Both the position numbers and the translations under genes were made by a program. A stretch of DNA of 39,065 nt. Origin: Oscillospiraceae bacterium. Its GTDB lineage: Bacteria; Bacillota; Clostridia; Oscillospirales; Oscillospiraceae. Location: the NCBI GenBank assembly GCA_017416245.1, contig JAFQCX010000039.1, positions 1 to 39,065 on the forward strand, given 5' to 3'. Every line of letters begins with the position of its first letter. Positions within the stretch are counted from its first letter, which is position 1. The notes under the pieces are model-generated. The model saw nothing but the letters and a program-made list of their open reading frames with translations. It did not search any database and was not told the DNA's origin. This document shows positions 22,861 through 31,723 of the stretch, piece after piece.

Positions 22861-23529
22861 ATGGGCAAACTAATTGTAATTGAAGGCACTGACGGTTCGG
22901 GAAAATCCACCCAATTCCGTTTGATGTCTGAGCATCTGAATAACGATAACGTTGCATTTAAGCATTTGGTATTCCCCCGCTACAGCGAGGAGAGCTCTGC
23001 CCTGATCCGTATGTATCTGGGCGGTCAGTTCGGTGGAAAGCCTACGGATGTCAACGCCTACGCAGCATCCTCTTTCTATGCCGTTGACCGTTACGCCTCT
23101 TACAAGATGGACTGGGGACAGTGGTATGAAGACGACGGTTTGGTGCTCTCCGATCGCTATACCACCTCCAACGCGGTGCATCAGGCATCCAAAGAGCCTG
23201 CCGAGCGCAGAGAGCAATTCCTGCACTGGTTGTACGATTTTGAGTATGCCAAGCTGGGGCTGCCTAAGCCGGATCTGGTGATTTACTTAGATGTGCCTAC
23301 GGATTTTACGGAAAAGCTGCTCCGTCACAGAGAGGCCGATACCAACACCAAGGCTGATATCCACGAGCAGGATATGCAGTATCTTGCCACCTGCCGTGAA
23401 ACAGGTCGCGCCGCTGCAAACTACTACGGCTGGACGGTGATCCACTGTGTAAAAGACGGTGCGATGCGCTCTATGGAGGATATCCACCAGGAGATCTACC
23501 GTCACGTTACCAAATGTCTGGAGGACTGA
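22861..23529 (+). CDS. Thymidylate kinase family protein
   Basis: This 222-residue kinase begins MGKLIVIEGTDGSGKSTQF, with the dTMP-kinase P-loop EGTDGSGKST (residues 8-17). A DR(Y/F) motif appears in LVLSDRYTTSN, with LDVP in the middle and a LLRHREADTNTKADIHEQD lid-type segment. It should phosphorylate dTMP to dTDP; some members of the longer clade act on other deoxynucleosides, so the exact substrate is not certain. The ATG at 22861 follows AAAGGAG by ten bases. The DJ-1 gene starts three bases after its stop, which places it first in an operon that continues through mltG and the U32 gene. Confidence 0.88.
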   Translation: MGKLIVIEGTDGSGKSTQFRLMSEHLNNDNVAFKHLVFPRYSEESSALIRMYLGGQFGGKPTDVNAYAASSFYAVDRYASYKMDWGQWYEDDGLVLSDRYTTSNAVHQASKEPAERREQFLHWLYDFEYAKLGLPKPDLVIYLDVPTDFTEKLLRHREADTNTKADIHEQDMQYLATCRETGRAAANYYGWTVIHCVKDGAMRSMEDIHQEIYRHVTKCLED

Positions 23530-23532
23530 ATT

Positions 23533-24075
23533 ATGGTTTATGTATTACTGGGGACAGGTTTTGAAGAGGTTGAGGCCATTACCCCTGTGGATCTGCTGCG
23601 CCGCGCCGGCATTGACGTGCTTACTGTGGGCATTACAGGAAAAACTGTCTTTGGCGGCCACAACATCGGCATAGAAGCCGATATCACGTTGGATGAAATG
23701 GACCTGACCAATTTGGAAATGATCGTCCTGCCCGGCGGTCTTGGCGGTGTTGCCTCCTGCCGAGCCAGCCAAGGCGCGCTGAACGCTCTGAAGTTTGCCT
23801 GGGAGAACGGTAAGTTCGTTGCTGCCATCTGCGCAGGCCCGACGGTTCTTGCTGACCTGCATATTACAGACGGCAAGGAAGTTACCTGCTACCCCGGCTG
23901 TGAAAAGGATATGGGTAGCGCAAAATGCCTTCCCAACACTGCCTGTGTGCGGGACGGAAATCTCATAACCGGCACCTCTGCCGGTTGCGCAATACCCTTT
24001 GCTCTTGCGCTGATCGAAGCGTTGAAGGGCAAAGATGCGGCAAAGAAAGTGGCCCAACAGATCGTGATTCGCTGA
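23533..24075 (+). CDS. DJ-1/PfpI family protein
   Basis: This 180-residue DJ-1-type protein starts MVYVLLGTGFEEVEAITPVD, with the glutamate of the active site near residue 12 (FEEVE) and the nucleophile Cys100 in AAICAGPTVLA. The VLPGGLGG and TGTSAGCAIPFALA motifs are also present. DJ-1 family members act as glyoxalase III/deglycase-type enzymes or redox chaperones; older annotations call them ThiJ. No thiazole pathway gene lies nearby, so a stress role is more likely. GGAGGACTGAATT precedes the ATG, inside the end of the kinase gene. Confidence 0.92.
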   Translation: MVYVLLGTGFEEVEAITPVDLLRRAGIDVLTVGITGKTVFGGHNIGIEADITLDEMDLTNLEMIVLPGGLGGVASCRASQGALNALKFAWENGKFVAAICAGPTVLADLHITDGKEVTCYPGCEKDMGSAKCLPNTACVRDGNLITGTSAGCAIPFALALIEALKGKDAAKKVAQQIVIR

Positions 24076-24089
24076 CAGGAGGCTGATGT

Positions 24090-25643
24090 ATGGACAACAA
24101 GGAAAATAAGCAGTTATCAGCCGAAAACCAAAAATGGCTTGATGACCTGCTGAATAACCCCTCCTCTCAAGAGGTGGGCGCAGGTGAACTGGCAACGCAG
24201 TTTGCAAAGCCGGAAGAAAAGCCTGTGAAAATTCCCGAGGAGGAGCAGGTAATTTTAGATGCCAAAGCCCTCATTTCCGGGGACGCGCATATAGCGGATA
24301 TTGAAGACGACGAGCTTGAGAAAATCCTTGCTGAGGACTGGCTGGCCATCACCCGGGAAGAGGAAGAAGCTGCCGCTGCTGAAGCTGAAGCAGAAACTGT
24401 TCCGGAGGAATCCGCCCTCGAAAACGCCGAGGAAGAAGAGAGCGCAGACCCCCAACCCCGCCGCCGTCGTTTCAGAAAGTTCATTGAAGCCAAGCGGCGT
24501 CCCAAAAAGACTGACGGTTACGGTCTTTTGGGCATTCCCCACATTATCTCCACCGTTATTTGGCTGGCGCTGATCGTGGTGATCGGTGTTTCTCTGGGAC
24601 GGGTGCTGTGGGTCTGCTGCGCAGATGTGATGGCATTCGGCAAAGAGCCCCAGCAGGTGACTATTACCATCACAGAAAAAGATGACATTGGCTCCATCTC
24701 CAAGAAGCTGGGCAATGCCAATCTCATTCGGTATCCCGGCCTGTTTGAGTTTTTCGCAAAGATCACAGGGAAGGATGAGGATATCTGCACCGGCACCTTT
24801 ACGCTGAATTCCCAGTATGACTATAACGCCATGATCAACGCTATGTACTCCTACGGCGCTCGCCGTGAAGAGGTGGACATCATGTTCCCCGAGGGCTACA
24901 ACTGCGCGCAGATCTTTAAGCTCCTGGAGGAGAAAAATGTCTGTACTGCTGCGGAGCTGGAGGATTATGCCGCCTTTGGCGAGCTGTCTGATTACTGGTT
25001 CTTAGAGGGTGTTGAACGGGGAACGAAATACTGTCTGGAAGGCTATATGGCCCCGGATACCTATACCTTCTATACAAATGATACCCCCCGGCGTGTCATT
25101 GAAAAATTCCTGAACGAATTTGATGACCGTTTCACCGACAAGATGAAGCAGGATTTCCAAACCATTCAAACGCAATATGCCAATCGGCTGAAAGCAAACG
25201 GTTTCGGCCCTGGCTATGCAGAGGCGAATCCTTTGACTTTGCATCAGGTGGTAACGCTGGCATCTATCATCCAGAAAGAGACCTCCTCTGACAGCGAATG
25301 TTACGATATTGCATCTGTTTTCTATAACAGACTTGTGAATCGCAACATTCAGTCCCTGGGCGCAGATATTACTGTTCACTATGCGCTGAAAGACTATTTC
25401 TTTGAAATTGAAGAGCTGACCGCTGAGCATCTGAACATGGATAGCCCCTACAATACCCGTAAGAACAAGGGTATCCCTCCCGGACCCATCAGCAATATGG
25501 GTGTTCAGGCGCTGTACGCCGCGTTGGAGCCCAACGATACCAACTACCACTATTTCGTTTTTGACAAGGCAAAAAATGCCCACCGTTTTGCCGTTACCGA
25601 ACGGGAACACCTGCAAAACGTGGCAGAGCTTATGGGGGGCTAA
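24090..25643 (+). CDS. mltG: Endolytic murein transglycosylase
   Basis: This 517-residue membrane-anchored enzyme ends nascent glycan strands by cutting within them. It has an unusually long cytoplasmic N-terminal tail: acidic and Glu/Ala-rich up to about residue 120, then an Arg/Lys-rich patch (122-140), a single membrane helix (about 147-175) and the YceG-type extracellular catalytic domain. The catalytic Glu lies in IIQKETSSDSECYDIASVF, and the closing signature NTRKNKGIPPGPISNMG is present. The start follows AGGAGG by seven bases. The stop overlaps the next start by one base. The tail could interact with the cytoplasmic divisome, but that is speculation. Confidence 0.92.
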   Translation: MDNKENKQLSAENQKWLDDLLNNPSSQEVGAGELATQFAKPEEKPVKIPEEEQVILDAKALISGDAHIADIEDDELEKILAEDWLAITREEEEAAAAEAEAETVPEESALENAEEEESADPQPRRRRFRKFIEAKRRPKKTDGYGLLGIPHIISTVIWLALIVVIGVSLGRVLWVCCADVMAFGKEPQQVTITITEKDDIGSISKKLGNANLIRYPGLFEFFAKITGKDEDICTGTFTLNSQYDYNAMINAMYSYGARREEVDIMFPEGYNCAQIFKLLEEKNVCTAAELEDYAAFGELSDYWFLEGVERGTKYCLEGYMAPDTYTFYTNDTPRRVIEKFLNEFDDRFTDKMKQDFQTIQTQYANRLKANGFGPGYAEANPLTLHQVVTLASIIQKETSSDSECYDIASVFYNRLVNRNIQSLGADITVHYALKDYFFEIEELTAEHLNMDSPYNTRKNKGIPPGPISNMGVQALYAALEPNDTNYHYFVFDKAKNAHRFAVTEREHLQNVAELMGG

Positions 25644-26860
25644 TGAAAAAAATAGAATTGCTTAGTCCTGCCGGGGATATGGAACGGCTGAAAATGTCTG
25701 TTTTATATGGCGCAGATGCAGTGTATCTGGCTGGCACTGCCTTTGGTATGCGTTCCTTTGCCGGTAACTTTACCCCCGAGGAGCTGCCTAAGGCAGTGGA
25801 ATTTGCCCACAGTCACGGAGTAAAGGTACACGTTACCGTCAACACGATGCCCCGCAACGAGGAAATCGCAGCCCTTCCCCCCTATCTGGAGCAATTGCAG
25901 GATGCAGGGGTCGATGCGCTGATCGTGGCAGATATGGGCGCATTCACCCTTGCCGGCAAATATGCCCCCAAGTGTCAGCGGCACATTTCCACCCAGCAAT
26001 CTATCGCAAATTACCAGTGCGCACAGGCCTGGTATGACTTAGGCGCAACGCGGGTCGTGCTGGCAAGAGAGCTGAGTTTGGATGAGATCCGCACCATTCG
26101 GGAAAAGACCGACAAAAAATTGGAGATCGAAACCTTTGGCCACGGCGCAATGTGCGTCAGCTATTCCGGTCGGTGTTTGCTCAGCAACTATATGACAGGA
26201 CGGGATTCCAACCGTGGAGCCTGCGCCCAGCCCTGCCGTTATCAATATGCATTAATGGAGGAAAAGCGTCCCGGTGAATACTTCCCTGTATTCGAGGACG
26301 AAAAGGGCACGTACATTATGAATTCCCGGGATATGTGCACCATCGACCATCTGAAGGATTTGATGGACGCAGGCATTGACTGCATCAAGATCGAAGGACG
26401 CGCCAAGTCCGCCTACTATGCAGCCATTGTTACCGGCGCTTACCGTCACGCCATTGACGACGTCTTTGCAGGGCGTGAAATTGACCCCGTTTGGCGGGAC
26501 GAGGTAGAACACGTGAGCCACCGCTACTACTCCACAGGCTTTTACTACGGCTTCCCCGGACAATATACGGAACACTCCCGGTATATCCGTCAGTGGCAGG
26601 TCTGCGCTATTGTGGAAAGCTGTGATGAAAACGGATTGGCTCTGTGCAGCCTGCGAAACAAATTCTCCAAGGGTGATACCTTAGAGGTTGTTGGGCCTGA
26701 CAAAAAGCCTGTTGCCTTTGCAGCAGGTGAAATGACTACTGTTGAGGGTCAGCCCCTGGACGAGCCCAGAACACCGCAAATGCAGTTTTATCTGCAGCTG
26801 CCGGAAGCTGTTCCGGCTATGAGTATCCTGCGCAGGAATGTGGATCTATCCCCAAAATAA
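25643..26860 (+). CDS. Peptidase U32 family protein (TrhP/YegQ-like)
   Basis: This 405-residue protein has the U32 signature ETFGHGAMCVSYSGRCLLS (about residues 166-184) and the N-terminal MKKIELLSPAGDMERL... AVYLAG segment. A C-terminal beta-rich domain follows from about residue 330. The family is historically called collagenase-like, but many members act in RNA modification: TrhP/YegQ in tRNA U34 hydroxylation and RlhA in 23S rRNA. Protease activity is not shown by the sequence. It overlaps mltG by one base (TAATG), a common gene order in Clostridia. A strong terminator follows the stop. Confidence 0.9.
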   Translation: MKKIELLSPAGDMERLKMSVLYGADAVYLAGTAFGMRSFAGNFTPEELPKAVEFAHSHGVKVHVTVNTMPRNEEIAALPPYLEQLQDAGVDALIVADMGAFTLAGKYAPKCQRHISTQQSIANYQCAQAWYDLGATRVVLARELSLDEIRTIREKTDKKLEIETFGHGAMCVSYSGRCLLSNYMTGRDSNRGACAQPCRYQYALMEEKRPGEYFPVFEDEKGTYIMNSRDMCTIDHLKDLMDAGIDCIKIEGRAKSAYYAAIVTGAYRHAIDDVFAGREIDPVWRDEVEHVSHRYYSTGFYYGFPGQYTEHSRYIRQWQVCAIVESCDENGLALCSLRNKFSKGDTLEVVGPDKKPVAFAAGEMTTVEGQPLDEPRTPQMQFYLQLPEAVPAMSILRRNVDLSPK

Positions 26861-26865
26861 ATAGC

Positions 26866-26900
26866 AAACGAGCGTGTCTTACACAAAGACACGCTCGTTT
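26866..26900. terminator. Bidirectional terminator after the U32 gene
   Basis: Perfect 15-bp arms AAACGAGCGTGTCTT / AAGACACGCTCGTTT with an ACACA loop lie between the convergent U32 and glycosyltransferase genes. Confidence 0.9.
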
Positions 26901-26914
26901 TGTTGCATTTCATT

Positions 26915-28087
26915 CTAACGATTTAAAGAGGTTCCGTGAATGATGGGCTTCCAGTTTTTCGGCTTGGAGAAAAGCGCCCAAATGTGAAGCGGATACCAGG
27001 AGGCAAGAAACACCGGATACATCACAATGGCTTTCCATTGCTTCCGCAAGGCTCTTTTTGCTGTTACAGAAAGGGCCAGGCCCATTGCCATACCACCAAG
27101 CCAGAATCCTGCCAGCGATATGAGCAAATTGCTGATAAGCTGGGCAGGCAAAGTGGTAAATATTCCGTACATCAAAGGAATCAACGTCAGCAGCTGCGCG
27201 TAGATCATATTGATATGAATAGCCAGATCCCAGCGAAGCCAGCTGGGTTTCTTTCCCAAAAGGTGCCATGTGTATCGGTTGGCAACGCTTTGCACACCTG
27301 CGCTCCACCGCCGTCTTTGACGCATAGAAATGCCAAAGGACAAGGGCTCTTCGTCATAGGTAAGGGCATCGGGAACAAAGTAGACCTTCTCCCCTATCTG
27401 AGCGCACTGCACCGCGAACTCAATATCCTCTGTCAGTGTTACCGTGTTCCAGCCATCCAACTGCTGCAAGATTGCATCTGTTACCATAAAGCCGGTGCCG
27501 ATCAGCTTAGCGCTCAGAGGAAGGGGCATACGCGCCTTACTGTGGAGCAGGTTGATGCTTTGGAAATACAGATCATATCCGCCGGAAACCCAGTTGTCAT
27601 ATGGGTTCAACGCGCACTGGCGGCTTTTGGCTACCTTTGCCCCGGCAACAATGGCATCATTCATCCGCGACAGGAACTGCGGATCCACCACATTATCTGC
27701 ATCGAACACGCAGTAGGCGTCATACTTGCCGGAAAGCTCCTTAAGAATTTGGTGCAGCACCTCACCTTTGGTGCTGACCGGCGCGGTGCAATGGAGCACC
27801 TTTGCCCCTGCATTTAAGGCCGCGGTCTCTGTATTGTCGGTGCAGTTATTGGGAATTACAAAGATGTCAAACAGCGCCTTTGGATAATCCTGAGCCTGCA
27901 GGCTCTTGATCAGCGTCCCTAACACATTCTCTTCATTACGGGCAGGAATCAAAACTGCAAATCTGGTCTTCGGCTGCGCAACAGAATATTTCTTTCGGGG
28001 TAGCAGACAAAAAAAGCTTGTGATCGTGGTATATCCGATCAGCAGCTTAGCAAGCCAGCCTATGATTTTCACAAAAATCTCCAGCAT
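26915..28087 (-). CDS. Family 2 glycosyltransferase, membrane-bound
   Basis: This 390-residue GT2 enzyme has an N-terminal membrane segment (about residues 3-28) and a catalytic GT-A domain starting FAVLIPARNEENVLGTLI. Key elements are the DAD motif (YCVFDADNV), TEDIEF as the catalytic-base region, and QRRRW near residue 250. Three to four C-terminal membrane helices follow (about 290-370). The pattern fits processive or single-step polysaccharide or glycolipid synthases, such as N-acetylglucosaminyltransferases; the sugar is not predictable. Its promoter region (28102-28136) is nearly identical to that of the beta-helix gene, so the two may be expressed together. Confidence 0.85.
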   Translation of the reverse strand: MLEIFVKIIGWLAKLLIGYTTITSFFCLLPRKKYSVAQPKTRFAVLIPARNEENVLGTLIKSLQAQDYPKALFDIFVIPNNCTDNTETAALNAGAKVLHCTAPVSTKGEVLHQILKELSGKYDAYCVFDADNVVDPQFLSRMNDAIVAGAKVAKSRQCALNPYDNWVSGGYDLYFQSINLLHSKARMPLPLSAKLIGTGFMVTDAILQQLDGWNTVTLTEDIEFAVQCAQIGEKVYFVPDALTYDEEPLSFGISMRQRRRWSAGVQSVANRYTWHLLGKKPSWLRWDLAIHINMIYAQLLTLIPLMYGIFTTLPAQLISNLLISLAGFWLGGMAMGLALSVTAKRALRKQWKAIVMYPVFLASWYPLHIWALFSKPKNWKPIIHGTSLNR

Positions 28088-28101
28088 TTGACACCTCCTC
28101 C

Positions 28102-28136
28102 CATTTCGTTACATTATAACTCGTATTTGCAAAAAA
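28102..28136 (-). promoter_or_regulatory. Promoter of the GT2 gene, shared 35-bp sequence copy A
   Basis: On the minus strand a perfect TATAAT (28113-28118) is preceded by the conserved element TTTTTTGCAAATACGAG. The 35-base block is identical at 33 positions to 30314-30348. No consensus -35 lies at the proper distance, so the conserved element may be an activator site. Confidence 0.6.
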
Positions 28137-28173
28137 GATATTGGAAAAAGCAACAAAAACAGCAAATACAGTA

Positions 28174-30249
28174 TCAGTTGATTGCATTATCTCGCATAAA
28201 CGCCCGGTCGCCGCAAAGGCTCTCCATATCCAGCGGCTGTTCGCAGTCAGCGATAATATTATCGTGAATTCTCCAGCAGGGGTCCGGCGGCGTCAGGTCA
28301 AACATTTCACCGCTAACGAGGTTATAGTCCTCTGCCAGCGTAAATATGCCAGTATCAGCGTCCACACTGTCCAGCGTGATCATATCGCCGTTTTGCATAT
28401 GCATCTTCCAGCCCCGGTACAGATGGCTGCGGCGGCGGGGCAGCGGCGGAATGCCCCGCCAAACAAACTGCCTGTCGCTGAGCACCTCTCCCACTTTGCC
28501 GGGGCAACAAATGGTCTCAATGCCCTTTCCGCAACCCACGATCGTGTTGTCGTGAATGTTGACCCGAATGGCATCGTCCCGCAGCTGAATAGCCGTTACA
28601 TTGGTATCCGTATCTCCGTTGACATATATCTGATTGTCCGAAATAGTGGTATCTGGCGTAGATATATGGATGGCGTACCGATAATCGGTAGGCTCATTAA
28701 TAGCGGTCATATTAAAGCTGTTACCTGTGACAATGATATTGCCAGCAGGCAGATCATTCTTACCGGTGTCACCCTTGAGTCTGATCGCCCGGGAATTGAA
28801 ATTCACAAAGGTATTATTGCGGATAATCACCTGGGTTGCGCAGGCAGAGGCATTGATCATAGGCATAGTATTGGGGAAATTGCCGTATTTACAGCTGCTT
28901 TCAAACACATTGTCCGCAATCACATGCTGGCCGGTGCCAAGGCGTTCCATAACCTCATCCCGTCTGCGCAGATTGCCGCAGGCGATGGCGCCGCAATCAC
29001 GGAAATAGCTGTTTTTGATCACCACATACCGGGAAGAACCCTCCCAGGAATCGCCGCCCACATGGCGAACACGGCAGGAAAGGATTTGGGTGTTCTCTGC
29101 GTAGTCATTATTATTAAAGCCGTTTCTCGCGCAATCCTCAACGCTGCAATTCTCGTATACCAATAGCTTTGTGTAGCAGGCGGGCTCTTCATCAGCGGTG
29201 CGGGATTGGCTGCAGCAATAGAAGCACTCTGCCGACATATGCCTTGCGTGACAGTTATTGACCCGCACCCGCTGGGTGCTCCAGACAGCCAATGCATTGG
29301 ACTTACAGAAATAGAAGCCCCAAACACCGCTGGCGCCCTTGGTGATCATGTGTCCGGCCTGATCTCTCTGATCAAAACCCATACCGCCCCGCATAGACAT
29401 ATCCCGGATATTGACTTCCAGACCTCCGTTCAGCACGATACAAGCGCCGGCCTGTGCCCTTGTACCAGCGCCCTGTTTTTCACTTACAAGCGTTGCAATA
29501 TCGCCGGGTATAATGCCAATATCTCCCTCACCAATGTCCAGCAGCACATTGGTAGCTGTTTCACCTTGAATGGTAATAGATGTAGGGTTATTAACACATA
29601 AACTCTTAGACAGGCGGTAATGTCCGTTCGGAATAAAAACATTTTTCTTTTCCGCCACGGCAGCATCAATACAGGCCTGCAAAGCCATTGTATCGCTATG
29701 ACGAATGATACATTGGGCGGAAGTGGCTGCGGCAACATTCAGCGTCAAGCGGTTGCCGTCAATTCTCTCAATTTTACCTACCAAGCTGTTACGGAAGGCA
29801 ATCGTGATCACACGGCCCTCCGCCCAGCAGGGGAGCTCTTTCAGCTTAATTTCCACGCCGGCGCTGAGCTTTTGCCAGCCGTAAGTAATGGGAACTTCCT
29901 CGCTCCATGTGCGGGCAAAATCGTTGGACCAGCGGAATACGCCGGGGTTTCTCGAATCAAAATCAATAAAATACACCGTATGTGTACCGTTACTGCCGTC
30001 CCAACCACGAACCTGCACCTCGTCGGTAATGTCCACATAATGACCGTGGTATCCCATAGGTCCCCAGAGATTAAAGGAGGCTACAAATGGATTGCAACCG
30101 CGGAGTTCCACCTCTTGACCTACCTGAAAATCACCAACATCCTCCAAAAGAAACACATTGCTACCTGCTGTAGCCTCTGCTGTGGTGGTAAACTCAGAGC
30201 CGCTGGCGCCAAAATCCTTTGCGCATAAATAACCATCCGCTATGTTCAT
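28174..30249 (-). CDS. Right-handed parallel beta-helix protein with inserted N-terminal domain
   Basis: This 691-residue protein belongs to the pectate-lyase-type beta-helix superfamily. The two halves of the usual N-terminal motif are split: AKDFGASGSE at residues 10-19 and ALQACIDAAVAEKKNVFIPNG at about 189-209. About 170 residues of beta-rich sequence (VQVRGWDG, FRWSNDFARTW) lie between them. The rest is repeated short strands with Asn/Asp-rich turns (IIRNNTFVNFNSRAI, IIVTGNSFNMT, TISDNQIYVNG), typical of the solenoid. No signal peptide or anchor is visible, so it is predicted cytosolic unless exported unconventionally. Polysaccharide lyase, epimerase or tailspike-like roles are possible; no catalytic set is assigned. 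AAAGGGAGG precedes the ATG. Confidence 0.82.
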   Translation of the reverse strand: MNIADGYLCAKDFGASGSEFTTTAEATAGSNVFLLEDVGDFQVGQEVELRGCNPFVASFNLWGPMGYHGHYVDITDEVQVRGWDGSNGTHTVYFIDFDSRNPGVFRWSNDFARTWSEEVPITYGWQKLSAGVEIKLKELPCWAEGRVITIAFRNSLVGKIERIDGNRLTLNVAAATSAQCIIRHSDTMALQACIDAAVAEKKNVFIPNGHYRLSKSLCVNNPTSITIQGETATNVLLDIGEGDIGIIPGDIATLVSEKQGAGTRAQAGACIVLNGGLEVNIRDMSMRGGMGFDQRDQAGHMITKGASGVWGFYFCKSNALAVWSTQRVRVNNCHARHMSAECFYCCSQSRTADEEPACYTKLLVYENCSVEDCARNGFNNNDYAENTQILSCRVRHVGGDSWEGSSRYVVIKNSYFRDCGAIACGNLRRRDEVMERLGTGQHVIADNVFESSCKYGNFPNTMPMINASACATQVIIRNNTFVNFNSRAIRLKGDTGKNDLPAGNIIVTGNSFNMTAINEPTDYRYAIHISTPDTTISDNQIYVNGDTDTNVTAIQLRDDAIRVNIHDNTIVGCGKGIETICCPGKVGEVLSDRQFVWRGIPPLPRRRSHLYRGWKMHMQNGDMITLDSVDADTGIFTLAEDYNLVSGEMFDLTPPDPCWRIHDNIIADCEQPLDMESLCGDRAFMRDNAIN

Positions 30250-30313
30250 AAGAAGTCCTCCCTTTGTGACAATATCTTCATATGAATTTTTTGTTCATTA
30301 TGCTACCGTCTCT

Positions 30314-30348
30314 CATTTCGATACATTATACCTCGTATTTGCAAAAAA
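30314..30348 (-). promoter_or_regulatory. Promoter of the beta-helix gene, shared 35-bp sequence copy B
   Basis: On the minus strand TATAAT (30325-30330) is preceded by the same TTTTTTGCAAATACGAG element as in the glycosyltransferase promoter, with only two differences over 35 bases. Confidence 0.6.
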
Positions 30349-30385
30349 AGAAAGTGTTAAAAATAAAAAAGAAAGTGTTAAAAAT
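30344..30385. repeat. Two tandem 21-bp direct repeats
   Basis: Two perfect copies of a 21-base unit that starts AAAAAAGAAAGTGTT lie end to end, just upstream of the beta-helix promoter, with the A run of a third beginning at the adjacent terminator. Confidence 0.75.
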
Positions 30386-30386
30386 A

Positions 30387-30419
30387 AAAAAGTCCGCTTT
30401 CTGTGAAAACGGACTTTTT
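30387..30419. terminator. Terminator after the NamZ gene
   Basis: Arms AAAAAGTCCG / CGGACTTTTT with a 13-base loop sit two bases after the minus-strand stop of the NamZ gene. Confidence 0.8.
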
Positions 30420-30421
30420 CA

Positions 30422-31579
30422 TTATTCGTAAATCAAATAGGGCTTTCTTGCAAGCTCGAATTCAGCGGATTCACGTCCCCACTTTTCTTCCAGCCACATA
30501 ACAGATTTGCCCTGTTTTACGCTGTCCACAACGTCCGCAGTACCCATACGGGGCACCGCCAGATAATGCGCATCCAAAACAAAATCCTCGGGATACAGCG
30601 TTGCCAGCACATCAATCAAGTTCAGCTGGAACTGAACAGGACGGAACGCTTTTTTATCCGTCAGCAGAATCATAAAGCCGTCACAAAGCACATCAGGTTC
30701 TGCTATATATTTTGCCTTATAGTATTTCTCGATACAAAATACGCCGGGCAGATCTCTGCTGTTGAGGGCATCGGCAACCTTTTGACCGTCCATCCAAGGC
30801 GCGCCGATGTACTGGAACGGTGTGGTCGTTCCGATTCCCTTGCTGATTGATGCGGCCTGCAAAAGTCCGGTTGCATTGAAATAATAGCAGGAATCCACCG
30901 TGGGAATATTGGGGCTGGGAGGCAGCCAGGGCAGGCCAGTCTCCTCGTAAGACATATCCCGACGATAGTTCTCCATAGGCAGCACTGTCAGCTTACAGCC
31001 AACGTGTTGGGTCTCATTATACATAAGTGCCAATTCACCAATGGTCATACCGTGGCGCAGGGGGTAGCCAAAGCCGTTCAGAAGCTCAATATAGCGATAT
31101 TGCTCTTCAGTTGCATTTCCTTCCACCGCGCCGCCCAGAGGGTTAGGGCGGTCGGGAATCACTACCTCGCAGCCGGCCTTTGCTGCCGCATCCATCAGCG
31201 TCAACATCCAGGGGGTATAGGTCCAATGGCGGACGCCGGTATCCTGGGCGCAGAACACCACCGCGTCCACAGTTTTCAGTGGCTCCACAGGCGGACGCCA
31301 ATCGGGATAGTCATACAGGTTCACAATGGGAATGCCGGTCTTTTTGTCTACAGACTGCAAGCCGGGATCACCGGCGTACAGGTCGCCGCGAACGCCGTGC
31401 TCCATACCGATGAAAAAGGACACCTCTACGTCGGTATATGCAGGAATCACGTCGATCAGCGCTGCGCCGTCATTATCCCGGGCAGTGGCATTCATCATAA
31501 GGGCAATTTTCTTACCCCGTAAATGATCGTGAAGCTTCTCGATCGGTAGTATTACTTTTCCATTTGGCCAGTTATTCAC
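30422..31579 (-). CDS. namZ: DUF1343 exo-beta-N-acetylmuramidase-like protein (NamZ)
   Basis: This protein of about 385 residues belongs to DUF1343, whose Bacillus member NamZ releases N-acetylmuramic acid from the non-reducing end of muropeptides. Visible family motifs are GMEHGVRGDLYAG near the N-terminus, FCAQDTGVRHWTYTPWM and IPDRPNPLGG. No signal peptide is present, unlike secreted family members, so it may act in the cytosol on imported fragments. The start is ambiguous: GTG 31579 has AGGAG at eight bases, whereas ATG 31585 is only two bases from that Shine-Dalgarno. I prefer GTG. It is followed by a terminator. The amino-sugar unit nagA is elsewhere in the window and could use the released sugars. 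Confidence 0.85.
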   Translation of the reverse strand: MNNWPNGKVILPIEKLHDHLRGKKIALMMNATARDNDGAALIDVIPAYTDVEVSFFIGMEHGVRGDLYAGDPGLQSVDKKTGIPIVNLYDYPDWRPPVEPLKTVDAVVFCAQDTGVRHWTYTPWMLTLMDAAAKAGCEVVIPDRPNPLGGAVEGNATEEQYRYIELLNGFGYPLRHGMTIGELALMYNETQHVGCKLTVLPMENYRRDMSYEETGLPWLPPSPNIPTVDSCYYFNATGLLQAASISKGIGTTTPFQYIGAPWMDGQKVADALNSRDLPGVFCIEKYYKAKYIAEPDVLCDGFMILLTDKKAFRPVQFQLNLIDVLATLYPEDFVLDAHYLAVPRMGTADVVDSVKQGKSVMWLEEKWGRESAEFELARKPYLIYE

Positions 31580-31723
31580 AGTCATCACTCCTGTTAATTT
31601 TTGTCTTTACTGTTGGTAAGTTGAAAACATTCTACCACGAATTATATATAAATTCCAGTATTCTGCTATAAATCGTTGATTTTATCAAACTTTTAATCAT
31701 AACAGGAAAATCACTGTTTGCTC

